From Romanomermis culicivorax (taxonomy: Eukaryota > Nematoda > Enoplea > Mermithida > Mermithidae), in contig CAWUHX010000140.1 of NCBI GenBank assembly GCA_963922205.1, forward strand, positions 620,001-684,000: a stretch of 64,000 nucleotides of DNA. The letters are read 5' to 3'. This document shows, piece after piece, positions 32,958 to 44,375 of the stretch (the first letter of the stretch is position 1; each line of letters begins with the position of its first letter). Under the pieces are notes generated by a model, which saw only the letters and a list, made by a program, of their open reading frames with translations, did not search any database and was not told the origin of the DNA. Made by a program: the position numbers and the translations under genes.

Positions 32958-33498
32958 TCAGAGGTCAGTGTATGCGACCAGTAGGTTGATTAATGCTGTA
33001 CTGTCCTGTGAGGAGATATCAGGGGATATCACAGCATTTGTCTCAATGCACTTCTGATCAAGGACGGCATCCGATTTGACTGCCGATCCCCCTGAGAGAT
33101 CAGTGTGCATCTGCACATTATGGATGGTCATGTGTGGGTAGAGAACCACTGAATGTGTATTCGGGTTGACAACCTGTAAGGGTATGCAACTGTTGGTCAC
33201 AGCACTCACAGTACCAGCAAAATATACGCTGTGTTGATGTCCCAAGAGGGGCTTAGGAAAGAATGCTACCTCCGGTACATTCGTATATAGTGATGGTACA
33301 GGTGCAGTAAATTGTGTCAGGGAGTGGGGCTCAAGGACGATCAACTCGTGCAAGGGCAGTGCACCACGTGCAGAAGGTAGATTGTGGATGAGGCCCTCAC
33401 AGAATACCCTACATTCCTTGAACTGCAGAAAAAATTTCTTCCAGTTCGAGCTGACACAATTGAACCATCCAAGGAAGTTCATCCCCAAGACTAGTTTG
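32958..33498 (-). pseudogene. pol: Element E end of second protease and linker to RT
   Basis: Begins at the left edge of element F with the LVLGMNFL motif, the C-terminal signature of a retropepsin, and continues as a linker to RT. A TGA at 32958-32960 separates it from RT in the same frame. The N-terminal half of this protease is on the other side of element F (38257 upward); the frame matches if F and one copy of a 5-bp duplication are discounted. Confidence 0.8.
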
Positions 33499-33759
33499 TG
33501 ATATGTACGCGCGTTATGTAAATTTGTGTAGTATTTTTGCGCGTACATAGCTTCCTTTATTAGCGTCACTTTTTCTCGCCTGTTTTTGTGTTATGCAAAT
33601 AGATGGCCTATATATAGTCCGGCCATCTTTGTGTTGGTCATTGTATCCTTTCGCCCTTCATTTATCATTAACTGTTTATTATCGTTGTCCGAATAAAGTA
33701 TATTGATTATGATAGTTGGTTGCCAGTATTTGAATTTGCATACTCGACCACACTTATCA
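33499..33759 (+). repeat. Element F 5' LTR
   Basis: 261 bp, TGATATGTACG to CACTTATCA. A TATATATA-type box follows GATGGCC near 33608, and AATAAAG at about 33692 may be the polyadenylation signal. It has one extra GC pair compared with the 3' copy. Confidence 0.9.
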
Positions 33760-33760
33760 T

Positions 33761-33778
33761 TGGCGCAGAAATTATTGG
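33761..33778 (+). other. Element F primer-binding site candidate
   Basis: TGGCGCAGAAATTATTGG begins one base after the LTR end. Confidence 0.55.
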
Positions 33779-33928
33779 ACGATTTTACGCATTTCTGGGT
33801 CAAAATTCATCGACCTTTCCGAATTTGACAAACCTGTTGGATGAAATTCGTTGAGGAATTCCGAATTTTGCATCCATTTTGAACAAAAATTATGTCATCA
33901 TCGCTAAATTTACGATTTTTGATCAAAA

Positions 33929-34579
33929 ATGGTGAATATTCCGATCCCAGCTGTTGCACCACTTTGGGAACACCCTGGTTCCGAGATGCGACGCCTGTCC
34001 AGGAGGAAACAACAGCTGGACGTCATGTTCAACCTGACCAATCGACAGCTGGCCGAGGACAAGAAACTTTTAAACAGCGATAAGAACAATTTAATGTATG
34101 TGCACGTCAGCGTGGAAGCAATCCGCCGTTTGGAACATTCTCCTATGATGGCGCAAATCAACACTGCGACCGCCGACGAATTTTATTTGGCAATTAGCAA
34201 AATGTTCGAGCAAACCATGCCGCGAGCTGTCGTCTTCTACTGGTTGCGAATGTGTCGACAACAGCGAGATGAAACGGCAATGGAATTCCTTAGCCGCTTA
34301 CGAACTTTACAAGCGGAATGCAAATACGAAAATTTTAATGCCGACATAGACCTCACTTATACGCTGGCTCAAAATTGTTATTCGCCGGAAGTACAAAAGC
34401 GGTTATTCTCATCGCCGATTGTCAGCCTCGATGCTTTTATCAAAATCATGCAAGCTGTCGAAAATGTAGAAAGTTCCACTGCCATCATCCGCGGAGAAAA
34501 GCAAGTCAAGGCCGTGCGAGAGGACCAACGACGCAATCGATCACCAACCCGATCAAAGGGAACATCATCCCCGGCTTGA
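33929..34579 (+). pseudogene. gag: Element F gag, capsid part
   Basis: 216 codons from ATG 33929, about 170 bases after the LTR. It is a helical capsid-type protein with a WLRMCRQ segment and an EFLSRLRTLQ segment, as in small Gypsy gags. It ends at TGA (34577-34579) just before the first zinc-knuckle region. Past the TGA the same frame still encodes a Cys/His cluster, and a frame change near 34625-34640 leads into the second knuckle, so gag carries both a stop and a frameshift. Confidence 0.8.
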
Positions 34580-34599
34580 GCAACGCGCAACTGCAGAGG

Positions 34600-34782
34600 C
34601 TGCGGATCCTCGCGACATGCTTACTGTCCGACGAGTGCAAAGCAAGAGGTCAAAAGTGCAACAACTGCGGACGCATGGGACATTTCGGAAAATGGTGCGA
34701 ACAACGTCCTTGTGAAAAATCAGCGTCGCGATTTAACGAGTCAAAAGATCAAAACAAATTGGTGCGTCAGATCCACATGTGA
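34600..34782 (+). pseudogene. gag: Element F nucleocapsid zinc knuckle
   Basis: Classical C-x2-C-x4-H-x4-C knuckle (CNNCGRMGHFGKWC) encoded near 34658-34699, in a frame different from the capsid. It ends at TGA 34780-34782. This differs from the C-x2-H-x4-H-x4-C knuckle in elements A, B and C, which puts F in another lineage. Confidence 0.85.
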
Positions 34783-34788
34783 AGTATA

Positions 34789-35493
34789 GTGTCATCATCA
34801 TCAAGGGCATACCAATGTACGTTCCATGTCACGCATCCGAATGGCAAAGATTGTTACGTCAATGGCATTGTTGATTCCGGTGCTGAAGCCTCATTGGTTC
34901 CATACGGTGCTTTTAAAAAGTGGATCAATGGGCGCTTAGAACAATCGAACACGGAATTGTACAACTCCGATTGGTCCCATATCAGTGGTCTTCGCCGACA
35001 ATTTATGGCGACCGTCGAGTACAATGATCCAAGGGCGAAGTTACCGTTACTCCTTTTGGATACAATCAAAACGGCAACGTGGGGCGTGTACGGGATCGAA
35101 GCTCTCCGTCTCGTAATCGACGGAAGCACCCGTTTGATCAATGCCATCCAAAATAATAATATCGCTGATGCTCCGAAAATTGCAATGACATCGGATGAGC
35201 ATTGCGTCGCAGTGACAGTGGATGAGCACTGTGATAATAATACCACCATTCAAGTCCAAGCGATCAAACTGCTCCTGAAAATTGTTGATGAACTTCTAAA
35301 ACTTGTCACGGACGGTTTTGGCAAATTTCCCAATTACGAACATTGGATTATATTGTCGCAGGATGCTTTACCAGTCGCTCGAGCTGCCCGTCCAGTACTG
35401 ATTAGCCAACGCGCCGCAGTCGAGCTGAAATCGAACAAATGGTCAAAGACGATATTTGGCAACAAGTCAACGGCCCGAGTCAATGGGCGTTGA
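34789..35493 (+). pseudogene. pro: Element F protease and RT N-terminus
   Basis: The retropepsin active site reads VDSGAEASL (DSG in place of DTG, a known functional variant). The frame continues into the pre-RT linker and closes at 35493. The RT frame starts at 35439 in another register, so a frameshift lies in the overlap. Confidence 0.8.
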
Positions 35494-36335
35494 ACCTCAT
35501 TACGGTTCCAAAAGCTGACGGCAAAATTCGAATTACGACTGACTTTTCACTGCTCAACAAATTCGTTATTCCCGATCATCATCCATTGCCGCGTATTGGC
35601 GATTTGTATTTACAACTTCAAGGTGTGACAATTTTTTCGAAGCTCGATTTAGTGAAGGGGTATTTCCACATCCAGTTGGCACCCGAATCTCGCTTGCTTA
35701 CGACAACAATTACGCTTTATGGTTTGTACCAATACAAATGCTTGCTGATGGGATTGACTGATGCCGCGTCTGTATTTCAACGTCTGGTCTCACAAACATT
35801 GTTAGGCTGCGATGGTTGCATATCGTATCTCGACGATATATTGATATTTGGTTCAACATCAAATCAACACGACCATTGTTTACCAGTCATTTTACAAAGG
35901 TTGGCCAACAAGGATTTCCAATTGAACATTGCGAAATGCGGCTTTTCGGTTGACAACGTCCCGTTCCTCGGACACCAAATATCAGCGTCAGGAATCAAGC
36001 CGGATCCATCAAGCCTCGATGCGATTCAAAAAGTGCCAATTCAAAAATGGATCACTGATGTGCGAAGTTTCCTCGGTTCGATCAATTATTTACGCATATT
36101 CTTGCTGCATTTAGCCGACCACGCCGAACCATTGCAACAATTGACCCGAACCTCAGAGCAATCAAAGTTAGAGTGGAATGACCAAAGCACCACGGCATTC
36201 CAAAAATTAAAGTCGTTACTTACGAACGATTTGCAATTGGCTTTTATGATCCCGATCGACCTACAATATTGGCAACTGAGGCCTCGAATATTGGTCTCGG
36301 AGCATGTTTATCCCAAATTAGCCATGGTCGCTTAA
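35439..36335 (+). pseudogene. pol: Element F reverse transcriptase
   Basis: RT core with RITTDFS, LDLVKGYF, the LLMGLTDA box, active site YLDD (intact) and LGHQIS. It runs to 36335, but the RNase H frame opens at 36269 in another register, so one frameshift separates them. The listed ATG is not a true start because pol should be made from an upstream fusion. Confidence 0.88.
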
Positions 36336-36544
36336 TTCCGATTGCATTTGGGGGCAAGACATTGACAAATCAAGAATGTGCATACATGACCAATGAACAC
36401 GAAGCTCTTGGTTGTGTATGGACATGCGAACATTTTGCGAAATTTTTATTGGGTCGTCGATTTATGCTTATTATCGACTACCAATCTCTTATCATGATAT
36501 TGGCTCAAGCCGGCAACGGAAGAAAAGCGCACAAATTCGATTGA
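36269..36544 (+). pseudogene. pol: Element F RNase H
   Basis: Motifs of Ty3/Gypsy RNase H: ATEASNIGLGACLSQ, the NEHEALGCVW box, and an IDYQSL box. The first catalytic position is Glu (GAG) where Asp is expected in TDAS, and the TDH box reads IDY. The frame ends in two consecutive TGA codons (36542-36547) directly before the QLSEFDYEI segment, where related elements usually have Arg-Trp. Confidence 0.85.
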
Positions 36545-36556
36545 TGATGAACTCAA

Positions 36557-37975
36557 TTGTCCGAATTTGATTATGAAATTCAACACCATCCTGGAGCAGA
36601 CAACGTTATACCTGACATGCTGTCTCGGTTACCACAACGGGAAACCATGGCAGGAGTCCGATTGATTCAGCTCGAAAATTTTTCGCTCAACAACATCTCG
36701 AAAGCAACGGTGAAAGACAAAGTTTTGCAGAAAGTGATCAAGTTAGTCCAATCGAACAGCTGGAACCCAAATCACTGCAAAATCGTCGAGTTAGCCACCT
36801 ATTACGTTGTAGGAAAAGAGTTAGGGGTCGAACAATCAATTTTATGGAATACCGGTCGAATTGTCATCCCAATTGGCCTTCGAAAATCATTATTGGCGAA
36901 GTCGCACAATGGACATCCCAGTATTGTTCGAGCAAAAGCGAAGTTACGTGAAACATATTGGTGGCCTGGAATTACCTCCGATATTGAAGAAACGATTCGA
37001 CATTGTCAAGGATGTCAAGATTCCGCGAAATCAAATCCGAAAACAAATATTCCAACCGATCCGCTGTCGTTACCTACAACGCCGTGGGAAAAGATAGCGA
37101 TCGATGTTACCAGTCCATTTGCAATGACAAATTATCAAAATCGATTCGCGATTGTAGTCGTCGATTACCTGTCTGGCTACCCTGAAGTGCGATTGTGTCC
37201 GGATCACCATGTTACAATGACAATCGAATTTTAGACTGAATTATTCGCTCGTTACGGCAATCCCTCGATTATTGTCTCCAACAATGGGCCTGAGTATAGA
37301 TCAACTGCAATCAAAGAATTTTTGTCGAGCCCCGATATTTTGCACTATCAAACACCAGTTTACCATCCACAAGCCAACAGCAAGGTTGAAGTATTCAATC
37401 GATCATTGTAATTTCACGCTCAAAGGTTAGCCGCTTCACAAACACCTTTTCCGATGGGCATCACCGAACTATTAGGGCGATATCGAGCAGAACGTCCGGC
37501 ACCCAATATATTGTCACCGGCGGAAATAATGTTTAATCGACGCCCACGATTAGCGTTCAAACCCCGAATCACCAAACAAGAAGCTGCCGGAATAAAAGAA
37601 CCAGCAAAGAAAAAGAAGCTGAAGGGACGACACGTCCATTTTAAAGAAGAGGGAGTGCTGGAACTCGATCCGATTAATCAACGCCGAGCGCCGCTTTACA
37701 AAATTGGTGACCAAGTCCCCGTTAAAAGACCATCGACCATGATACGCAAAGGACAATCCCCATATTCCGACGTCCTCACTGTTGTCAAAGTGTTGGGCGA
37801 TTACATATTCGAACTATCTGATGGTAATACGTGGAGCGCTCGTCATATGCGGCCTTATTATCCACCAGCAACTATAAACTTACCGTTGAACACTGCCAAA
37901 CCCGAAATCAAGCATCAACGTCGCTCTATGCAATCAACCTGTGACCGACTGCCCGGTCGATATTCTCCCCAATGA
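36557..37975 (+). pseudogene. pol: Element F integrase
   Basis: One frame with two stops: TAG at 37232-37234 and TAA at 37409-37411. The zinc module has His residues around SHNGHPS and the CQGC pair. The first catalytic Asp is in AIDVTSPF. The second position reads SNNG instead of SDNG, so Asp is Asn (AAC, after TCC), as expected from a CpG G-to-A change. The Glu is kept in the HPQANSKVE box. The C-terminal part is basic (KKKKLKGR) and ends in a PYYPP-type segment at TGA 37973-37975. The copy is inactive. Confidence 0.87.
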
Positions 37976-37984
37976 AACAATATT

Positions 37985-37997
37985 AAAAAGGGGACAG
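37985..37997 (+). other. Element F polypurine tract
   Basis: AAAAAGGGGACAG directly precedes the TGATATG start of the 3' LTR, the expected place for plus-strand DNA priming. Confidence 0.75.
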
Positions 37998-38256
37998 TGA
38001 TATGTACGCGTTATGTAAATTTGTGCAGTATTTTTGCACGTACATAGCTTCCTTTATTAGCGTCACTTTTTCTCACCTGTTTTTGTGTTATGCAAATAGA
38101 TGGCCTATATATAGTCCGGCCATCTTTGTCTTGGTCATTGTATCTTTTCGCCCTTCATTTATCATTAACTGTTTATTATTGTTGTCCGAATAAAGTATAT
38201 TGATTACGATAGTTGGTCGCCAGTATTTGAATTTGCATACTCGACCACACTTATCA
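37998..38256 (+). repeat. Element F 3' LTR
   Basis: 259 bp, same ends as the 5' copy, with only a few substitutions and a 2-base length difference. Confidence 0.9.
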
Positions 38257-39085
38257 GTTGGGCCGAACAATTCTCTTGTATTTGGACCTGAATCCATTCA
38301 GAGACATCAGCCACTGTCATCGTGACATAGGCAGCGCCCAGCAGTAGAATCTGAGACCCATTAGCTGCTATGGGGTGGGCCCTAGTCATTGTGAGCACAA
38401 AGTGGGGTAGTTGGACCGCCAACTTGTGATCCAGGAGCAAGAAAACTGCCCCTGTATCAATCAGGGCCTTGGCTTCCACCCAGTTGTTCAGAAGAACTCT
38501 GATATGAAGGGTCCTCATTTCAGTGGGGTAGAAGGCTGATACTACATGACCTGGATCAGGTGCAGTATCACCAAAACTCGACTCTGGCATATGGGTTTGC
38601 TTTGGGATCGGCAAACCGGTGTGTCGGAGTAAACCTACCAGAGCATAACCAACAGATGTTTCTGGATTGTTTCGAGGAGTGGGATTGACCTGTACAGTGA
38701 GCACATGATCTGATCGCTCTCCTGAGCTCTGAGTAGCCCCTAGTGATTCAACTTCTGTATCAGAAAGAGGTGGCACCTCCAACACAGGTGATGTAGGTGC
38801 ATTGGAATCACTAGGCTCACCGAACGGGCCCTTCTTTAGTGTAACTGGAGAGTTTCCAGGCGGGGGTCGAGGGTTACTCGACCTTGACCTGGTCATTAAA
38901 TGACAACTGGCCCGTCTGGAAGAGGTCTGTGTACCTCTGCTCGACCCAAGAGATGAGGCGACGGATGAAGCCCGCGAGGGCGGCTGAGAAACGGATGAAG
39001 TCCTTGATCTGTAAGAACCTATAAGACCTGTAAGAGGCCCTTGATAGTGAATGTGTGTTCTCCCACCAGGGTTCAATCTGATCAA
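38257..39085 (-). pseudogene. pro: Element E second protease, N-terminal half, with Ser/Pro-rich leader
   Basis: The open frame covers about 276 codons before the edge of element F. The first 150 residues are Ser/Thr/Pro-rich and low in complexity. A retropepsin follows with VEAKALIDTGAV at about 203-214 and an HPIAANGSQ segment. The last part breaks off at the F insertion and resumes at 33498 with LGMNFL. It overlaps the end of the env-PR frame (38874) in another register by about 210 bases, so translation would need a frameshift or reinitiation. Confidence 0.75.
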
Positions 39086-41504
39086 TCTCAGCTGCTGTCA
39101 GTAGAAGTGGCAGTTCTACCACATTCAACTGACAGACATTCTGTTGGTAATCAAACGTGATATTCTTGAATTGTTCTAGGAAGTCCAATCCAAGAATCAG
39201 ATCTACCGGTGCCCAGAAAGGAGACATAGTCTTACACACATAGAGATGTATATCGATCCTTATGTGTGGCTGACAGGTTTCGGGCAAGATAATCATATAT
39301 GATCCCGATAGGAGAGTATGGATGGCTTTCCCATTGATACTCATCAATGGATTAAAGTGGTGATGTTGCTGGAAGGCCATAGCCGCTTTCGGACTCTCTT
39401 TAATCAAAGCCTTGTGAAGACATTGACTTATGATGGTCCGTGGACAACCAGTGTCAAGGAAAGCAGGAGTCTCCTTGGCATCGACCAGTATGACGGAACA
39501 CGGAGTGATTCTATTTAACTGAGATGGTACATCATTCTGCACGTAGTGAAAACCAACCCAACGTTGGACTTTACGGAAAAGACTCAATGGAGAGAATTGG
39601 CTAGCAAACCGAACCTGTCTTTTCCGCAGGTGGTAGCTGAGATAGTAGGATAACCCAACATAGATGAGATATCCAATACCGGCCAACACTGCCAGGGTGA
39701 TAAGGGTGTTAAAGATCAACTGAACTGGTCCACTCAGGGCAGACTGTAAGCCCTGAATGAGATTGTGCTGCTGACCAGTAATCACCTGGTTTGCTGCCAG
39801 ACCGACACCTTCCAGAGAGGCCTTGATGTCAGTCCCTACTCCTGCAAATGCCTGATAGAGAGAATCTGGTTGCAGAGATAGACCAGCCATAAAGTTTACC
39901 AATGGGTTTGAAACCGCTTCAATCTGCTCGGTCTTGTAAACATACTGTTTAAAAAATTCAAAACTTGAAGGGGTCATCACCAACTGATCATGAAAGAGCG
40001 CAGGAGTAACAAAATGAGTGACGTTAAAGCGCTGTTTCCAGAAAAATTTAAGCAGTATATGGCTCACATGGACTGTGCCGGACTCAATAAACCAGCCCGA
40101 GCGATTTTGGAAAATCCCCATAAAGTGATGGTCATAGGGCACTATGGGGCTAACTTTAATGAGATCTGGGCAACTGGGGGTGGCAAAATAAATGGTACCG
40201 CCAACCTGTACAGGAAGATACCTGTAACAGATGTCTCCCACTCAGTATGAGTGATAGACATACATGGCATTGACCTTTTAACATGGCCATATTGTCAGTG
40301 CTTCACCTGTGAATTCCGCTGTCAGGTCATTCCTCTGCAGAAATGCCCGGGCCCCCAAAGTAGAGTCAAAGCAGAGCAACTGCCAAGTCAGATCAAGGTA
40401 GCATTGAGCGTGAGAGCAAAGATCAAGCCACATGAATCGAAAACTGTTGATTTCCAACTCTCTGATCTGCTGAGCCAGGTAGTTCAGTTTGGCATTGAAA
40501 GGATCGGGACGTGAGTCCTTTGCCAATCCGAAGAACTATTGGATCAAATTAACTCTTCTGTGGATGTGTAGAAGAAGACCCTGATCCGTCCGAACTGTGT
40601 TTAACCGGAGGTCAGGACACAACTGGAAGACACGAGAGTTTCCCAGGATCTTCAGGGCAAGCTGTAAATCATCCATGATGACATGGTTCCCTGACACAGA
40701 TGTAGTGTAATTGCCCTGGGGACAATACTGACACTGTTCTGTGAAGTTTGTTGCAGGCCAGACAATTACCCCCTCGAGAGTAGTGCACTGACCTGCAGTA
40801 GGACTGCATCCACCTACATCCCTTATGGTACTTAGAGCTGTAATGCCATCCCACGAAGCGACCTGTCCCTCCTCGATGAAGAGGTTAGTTACTGTCTTGC
40901 AGACGTCACTGCAGCACCATGAGTACATCACGTCCAGTGTTTGATTAGTGCTATAAAAGCCAGGGCGTATTTCCACAAGCTTTTGTAAACCAAACAGCTT
41001 CGTATGATGTGCTAGTGTACAAGCCGCAGGCGGTAGATGCTGAGTAGTAATGACATCTGCAGTAATGCCCCTAGATCCAAAGAAACCAGTGTTGGTGCAG
41101 ACTTTAGGGTTACGCACTGTGCATTTCCATGCTAATGTAGTGATTGGATCAGAACTAGGAATATACACTGTGACATTTATGCCTCATGGACTCCATAAAG
41201 ATTTTGGTGGTTTGCATTCTACTTTTTGAGGTAGCTCAAGTGGATGACCGCTTCTTGAAAGACCACAAAATTGGTACTGAGTAGCATGCATAGCAGAACT
41301 CATTCCTAAGAACAGTAATGTCATGAAGGCCCAATTTATAATATACAAACTATTTACAAACGGTGTCTGTAAATGTACACCAATATTCACAGTGTGGGCC
41401 CATCTGGCGGCCTCATTCTTCGGCGTCATCGGACAATATCCGCTCCTCGCCAGGGAAGTCAATGACCATGCCCCCACACATGTGGACTTCGTGAAGAACG
41501 CCAA
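38874..41504 (-). pseudogene. env: Element E env-like glycoprotein joined to a first retropepsin
   Basis: A single reading frame of about 877 codons with four in-frame stops (TGA 41184, TAG 40536, TAA 40278, TGA 40242) and no frameshift. The N-terminal part has a signal-peptide-like stretch (FMTLLFLGMSS, ending AMHA) near 41300-41340, then a Cys-rich ectodomain with several N-x-S/T sites. The 455-codon last block has an amphipathic region, a strong transmembrane segment at its residues 174-199 and a short basic tail (RKRQ). The same block continues into an aspartic protease with LDTGCP at 262-267 and LILGLDFL at 348-355. It looks like a captured viral glycoprotein. I cannot name the source family, though a negative-strand RNA virus type is one option. 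Confidence 0.7.
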
Positions 41505-41739
41505 TCTTCAGGGACCGTGGGGTGGTAGCCATCGGAAAAGGCGAGGCCTCGATGATGCTGACTTCGTTGTTGATGGCGCACAACATCTCACCAAAGGTGT
41601 TGGCCACCTTAGTCGGCGAATTGGTTACCGTGGCCACTGGTTGCTGCTGGGCAATCACCACCAGCATTTTGGACGTGCCCTGACTGCTGCATAGGGGGCG
41701 TCGGGTTCCTCTAAGCTAGAACCATTTGCTGAGCTGTAA

Positions 41740-42445
41740 GTCACGCAATATGGGCTGTGAGCCGGACCATCTCTGATTGTGATCGCCGAATCTCGTCGGA
41801 TGAAGTCCACGATGGACGTTCAGTGTTGCTCCTTTGGTTCGGCATTGACCTGATGTTATCAGCGGTCTTTTGTTCTGAAGAGAAAACAGCATTAGATGGT
41901 GCAGAATACCTAATCTCATCCTGAAAAATCTGTGATTCTGCGTAACAGGCAGCTTTAAGAGTCTCTTCAAGAGTTGTAAACTCCCTGAACTTAATACTAT
42001 CTCAGAGGACTGGTTTCAGCCCCCTCAGAAAGATAGGTTTTATGATCTAATATCTGACGTCAGTCGCAAGATCCAGATAAGCCACCCTGGATAGTCTCTT
42101 AAGGTGCTCAAGATAAACTATCGCAGACTCAGTCGGCTTCTTCAGACAATCTTGGATCAATTGCTGATGCAGATCTGAGTCACGCCCTACTGGAAAGTCT
42201 TTCCGTAGAAAGGTTGTAAACTCTTCGAAGCTGGTTGGCTGTGGAGTACCACTGCTAAAGTCCCGGTAGGATGCAAGAGCAGGACCTGTAAGGCAAGACT
42301 CCAAAAACACGATTTTATATGCATGATCCATTTCAATTACCCCTTGAAGTGTAAAGAAATGGGTCATGTGAGATATAAAATCCATTATAGACTCACCAAA
42401 AGCACCCAAAAAGGTAGCTGGACACAGGAGGGTGCCTCCTGCCAC
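41740..42445 (-). pseudogene. gag: Element E gag
   Basis: Retrotransposon gag of the type with a FEEFTTFLRKDF box and a YLEHLKRL box (42047-42445). A TAG at 42047-42049 and a TGA near 42003 interrupt it, but the same frame goes on with LRGLKPVL and a helical tail to about 41740. I see no zinc knuckle. From there the signal disappears into frame-shifted sequence before the glycoprotein signal region begins. Confidence 0.7.
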
Positions 42446-44375
42446 TCATAGCCTCCAACTTTTGGTTGAGCGGCCCAAGGGCATTCTCAACTGCAACCTG
42501 GACCTTATTCTCAATCTGTGAAGGTAAGTCCACTCCTGACTTCATAGCTGAGAACTCGTCTTCCCCTAAGGTATCTAAGACTGATAATCCTGCTTGTGAA
42601 GCTATCTGATCAAACTGAATAGAGAGAGGCTCACTGGTCTGTTTAAACTTAGTACTAAGATGGCAGGAACGTCTAGGTGTCTCTATTTTGTGAAAGTAAG
42701 GTAAGCATTACTCTTGTGATCTCACGGTGAAGAGGCCCGGGAATTTCTGGACTGTTTACGTGACGGCATTTTCGAGGCTTCAATGGCTTGTTCTTTACAA
42801 TAACTAGCGACCACTCTATAATAGGGCTAGAAATGAACAAGGTTTGTAGCTCTCAGACAGCCTATGCAAATAGGTTGACACAGAAGGGAATTTATCTGGT
42901 CACCTATGTACTTAGAGGTGTAACCCACGTGAGGAAAAGGGAACTGTTACATCCCAACCTAATGAGAAAAATGGGGCTAGACTGGGTTAATTTAAACCAA
43001 AAATGAATGAATTTGAATGAAATGGGGGTTTCCCAGCTGAAAAGGGACGAGAGGACTTGTGTGGATGGGTAAACCTGCTCAAAAGGGATTTTGTTTGGAG
43101 GTTAAGCCCGTTGTACTAGTTTACAAAACTTTGGATTTGGGAGCACTCGTAACCGACAAAGTCCTACTCACCAGGAGTAGCGCATGAAGTAGCTTAGAAA
43201 GATAATAAGTAAAGGTGGACAACTTAAAATAAACTTAGTGGGTGTAAATTGATAGGGACAAAATTAGTTTACACACCAGATTATGCAAAGGGGATGCGCT
43301 TTTAGGCAACTGGCCCCACTCACTAGGAGCAATTGGGATCTCTGTAAAGTGTGATGACTAGACAGGAGGTTCCTAATGGGATGACATTCGCATATACTTT
43401 ACAACTGTGCCCAAAACGGGAGCTCTCGTTTTGAACAGAATGGGTACTCTCCAGGAGCATTATATACAGCTGGTGGCCAGGATTCCAACCACTGTGATGT
43501 AGTGAGGATGGCTAGGTCACTAGTGGAGGCAAAGAGCAGCAGGTACCAAGGTGCTATTCTGACACACTCAGTCAGTAAAAGGGTGGCATGGGGGTCCTTG
43601 GCTTGGCTGTGCCTAGTGGAGGTGGGGGTATGCTGGCTTCCTCCTATGATTCAAGGCGGAGCTCAAAGCATCTTGAGATCAGGAGTACAGTCTGTCTCGA
43701 GTAAATGAGTGTAAAGTAAGGAGCTGAGGCAGACCCAGTTGTAATGTGTTTAGGCGGACTTTAACACCTTCACTGAGGTGGACTAGCGGTATATTATGCT
43801 ATATGGACAACCAATGGAGGCGGACTCAGGATTAAGGGTGACTCTAGTGCGGACATTATTAGGCCAGCTAACAAAGGCGTTTGAGTGAAAGAAGGATTAC
43901 AGGGGATTCTTTAACACTTTAGGCCCAACCAGTGGCTATGCCCTAATTCCTGAGGAATTATTCCGGCAGTGACACTAAAGAAGATCATAGATGAGAAAGA
44001 AATGAAAGAAGATTAGTTAAGAAATTTACAGGAAGGTTGTCAACCCTTGCAGATGTCAGACACAGGCAGTACTGACTGCAAATGCCTAACCTTTGCATAA
44101 GTTGAACAACCAACCCCCCTGAGGCCGAGTGTAACCCATTCAAACCTGCAGTTGAAGCTTTGAAGACAGTCAAGTGCTGACCAACAGTGCTGCTACCTGA
44201 TCAGTAACACAGACTGAATGCATCTCAGGTTGAGTTAGCATGTTGACTGATGTTTCCCAGGCATCAGTGACACGCAAACACAACCCTTGGACAAGAGCCG
44301 TAGGTGAGAGGGTCATATTCCAACAATCACCTATGACTCAAGTGGGATCTTTGGAAACCAACAGTAACCCAGTGA
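42446..44375 (-). other. Element E leader between 5' LTR and gag
   Basis: No gene recognised. Degenerate internal repeats occur (for example GGCGGAC motifs near 43755-43860). Long leaders are known in some large Gypsy elements. Confidence 0.45.

Larger units (their letters stand above)
33499..38256 (+). mobile_element. Element F: compact Ty3/Gypsy-like element
   Basis: 4,758-bp plus-strand LTR element inserted in the second protease of element E. LTRs are 261 and 259 bp and nearly identical. It has a TGG primer site, a purine tract, gag, PR, RT, RNase H and IN. The flanks are GTTTG at the left and GTTGG at the right, a 5-bp target duplication with one mismatch. Reading frames are broken in several places and two catalytic sites are changed. 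Confidence 0.9.

Noticed and set aside
19192-36547. Recoding of TGA as Trp to explain the many in-frame TGA codons
   Set aside because: TAG and TAA interrupt the same genes, and aligned relatives show Arg, Lys or Glu at several of the stops, so ordinary decay fits better.
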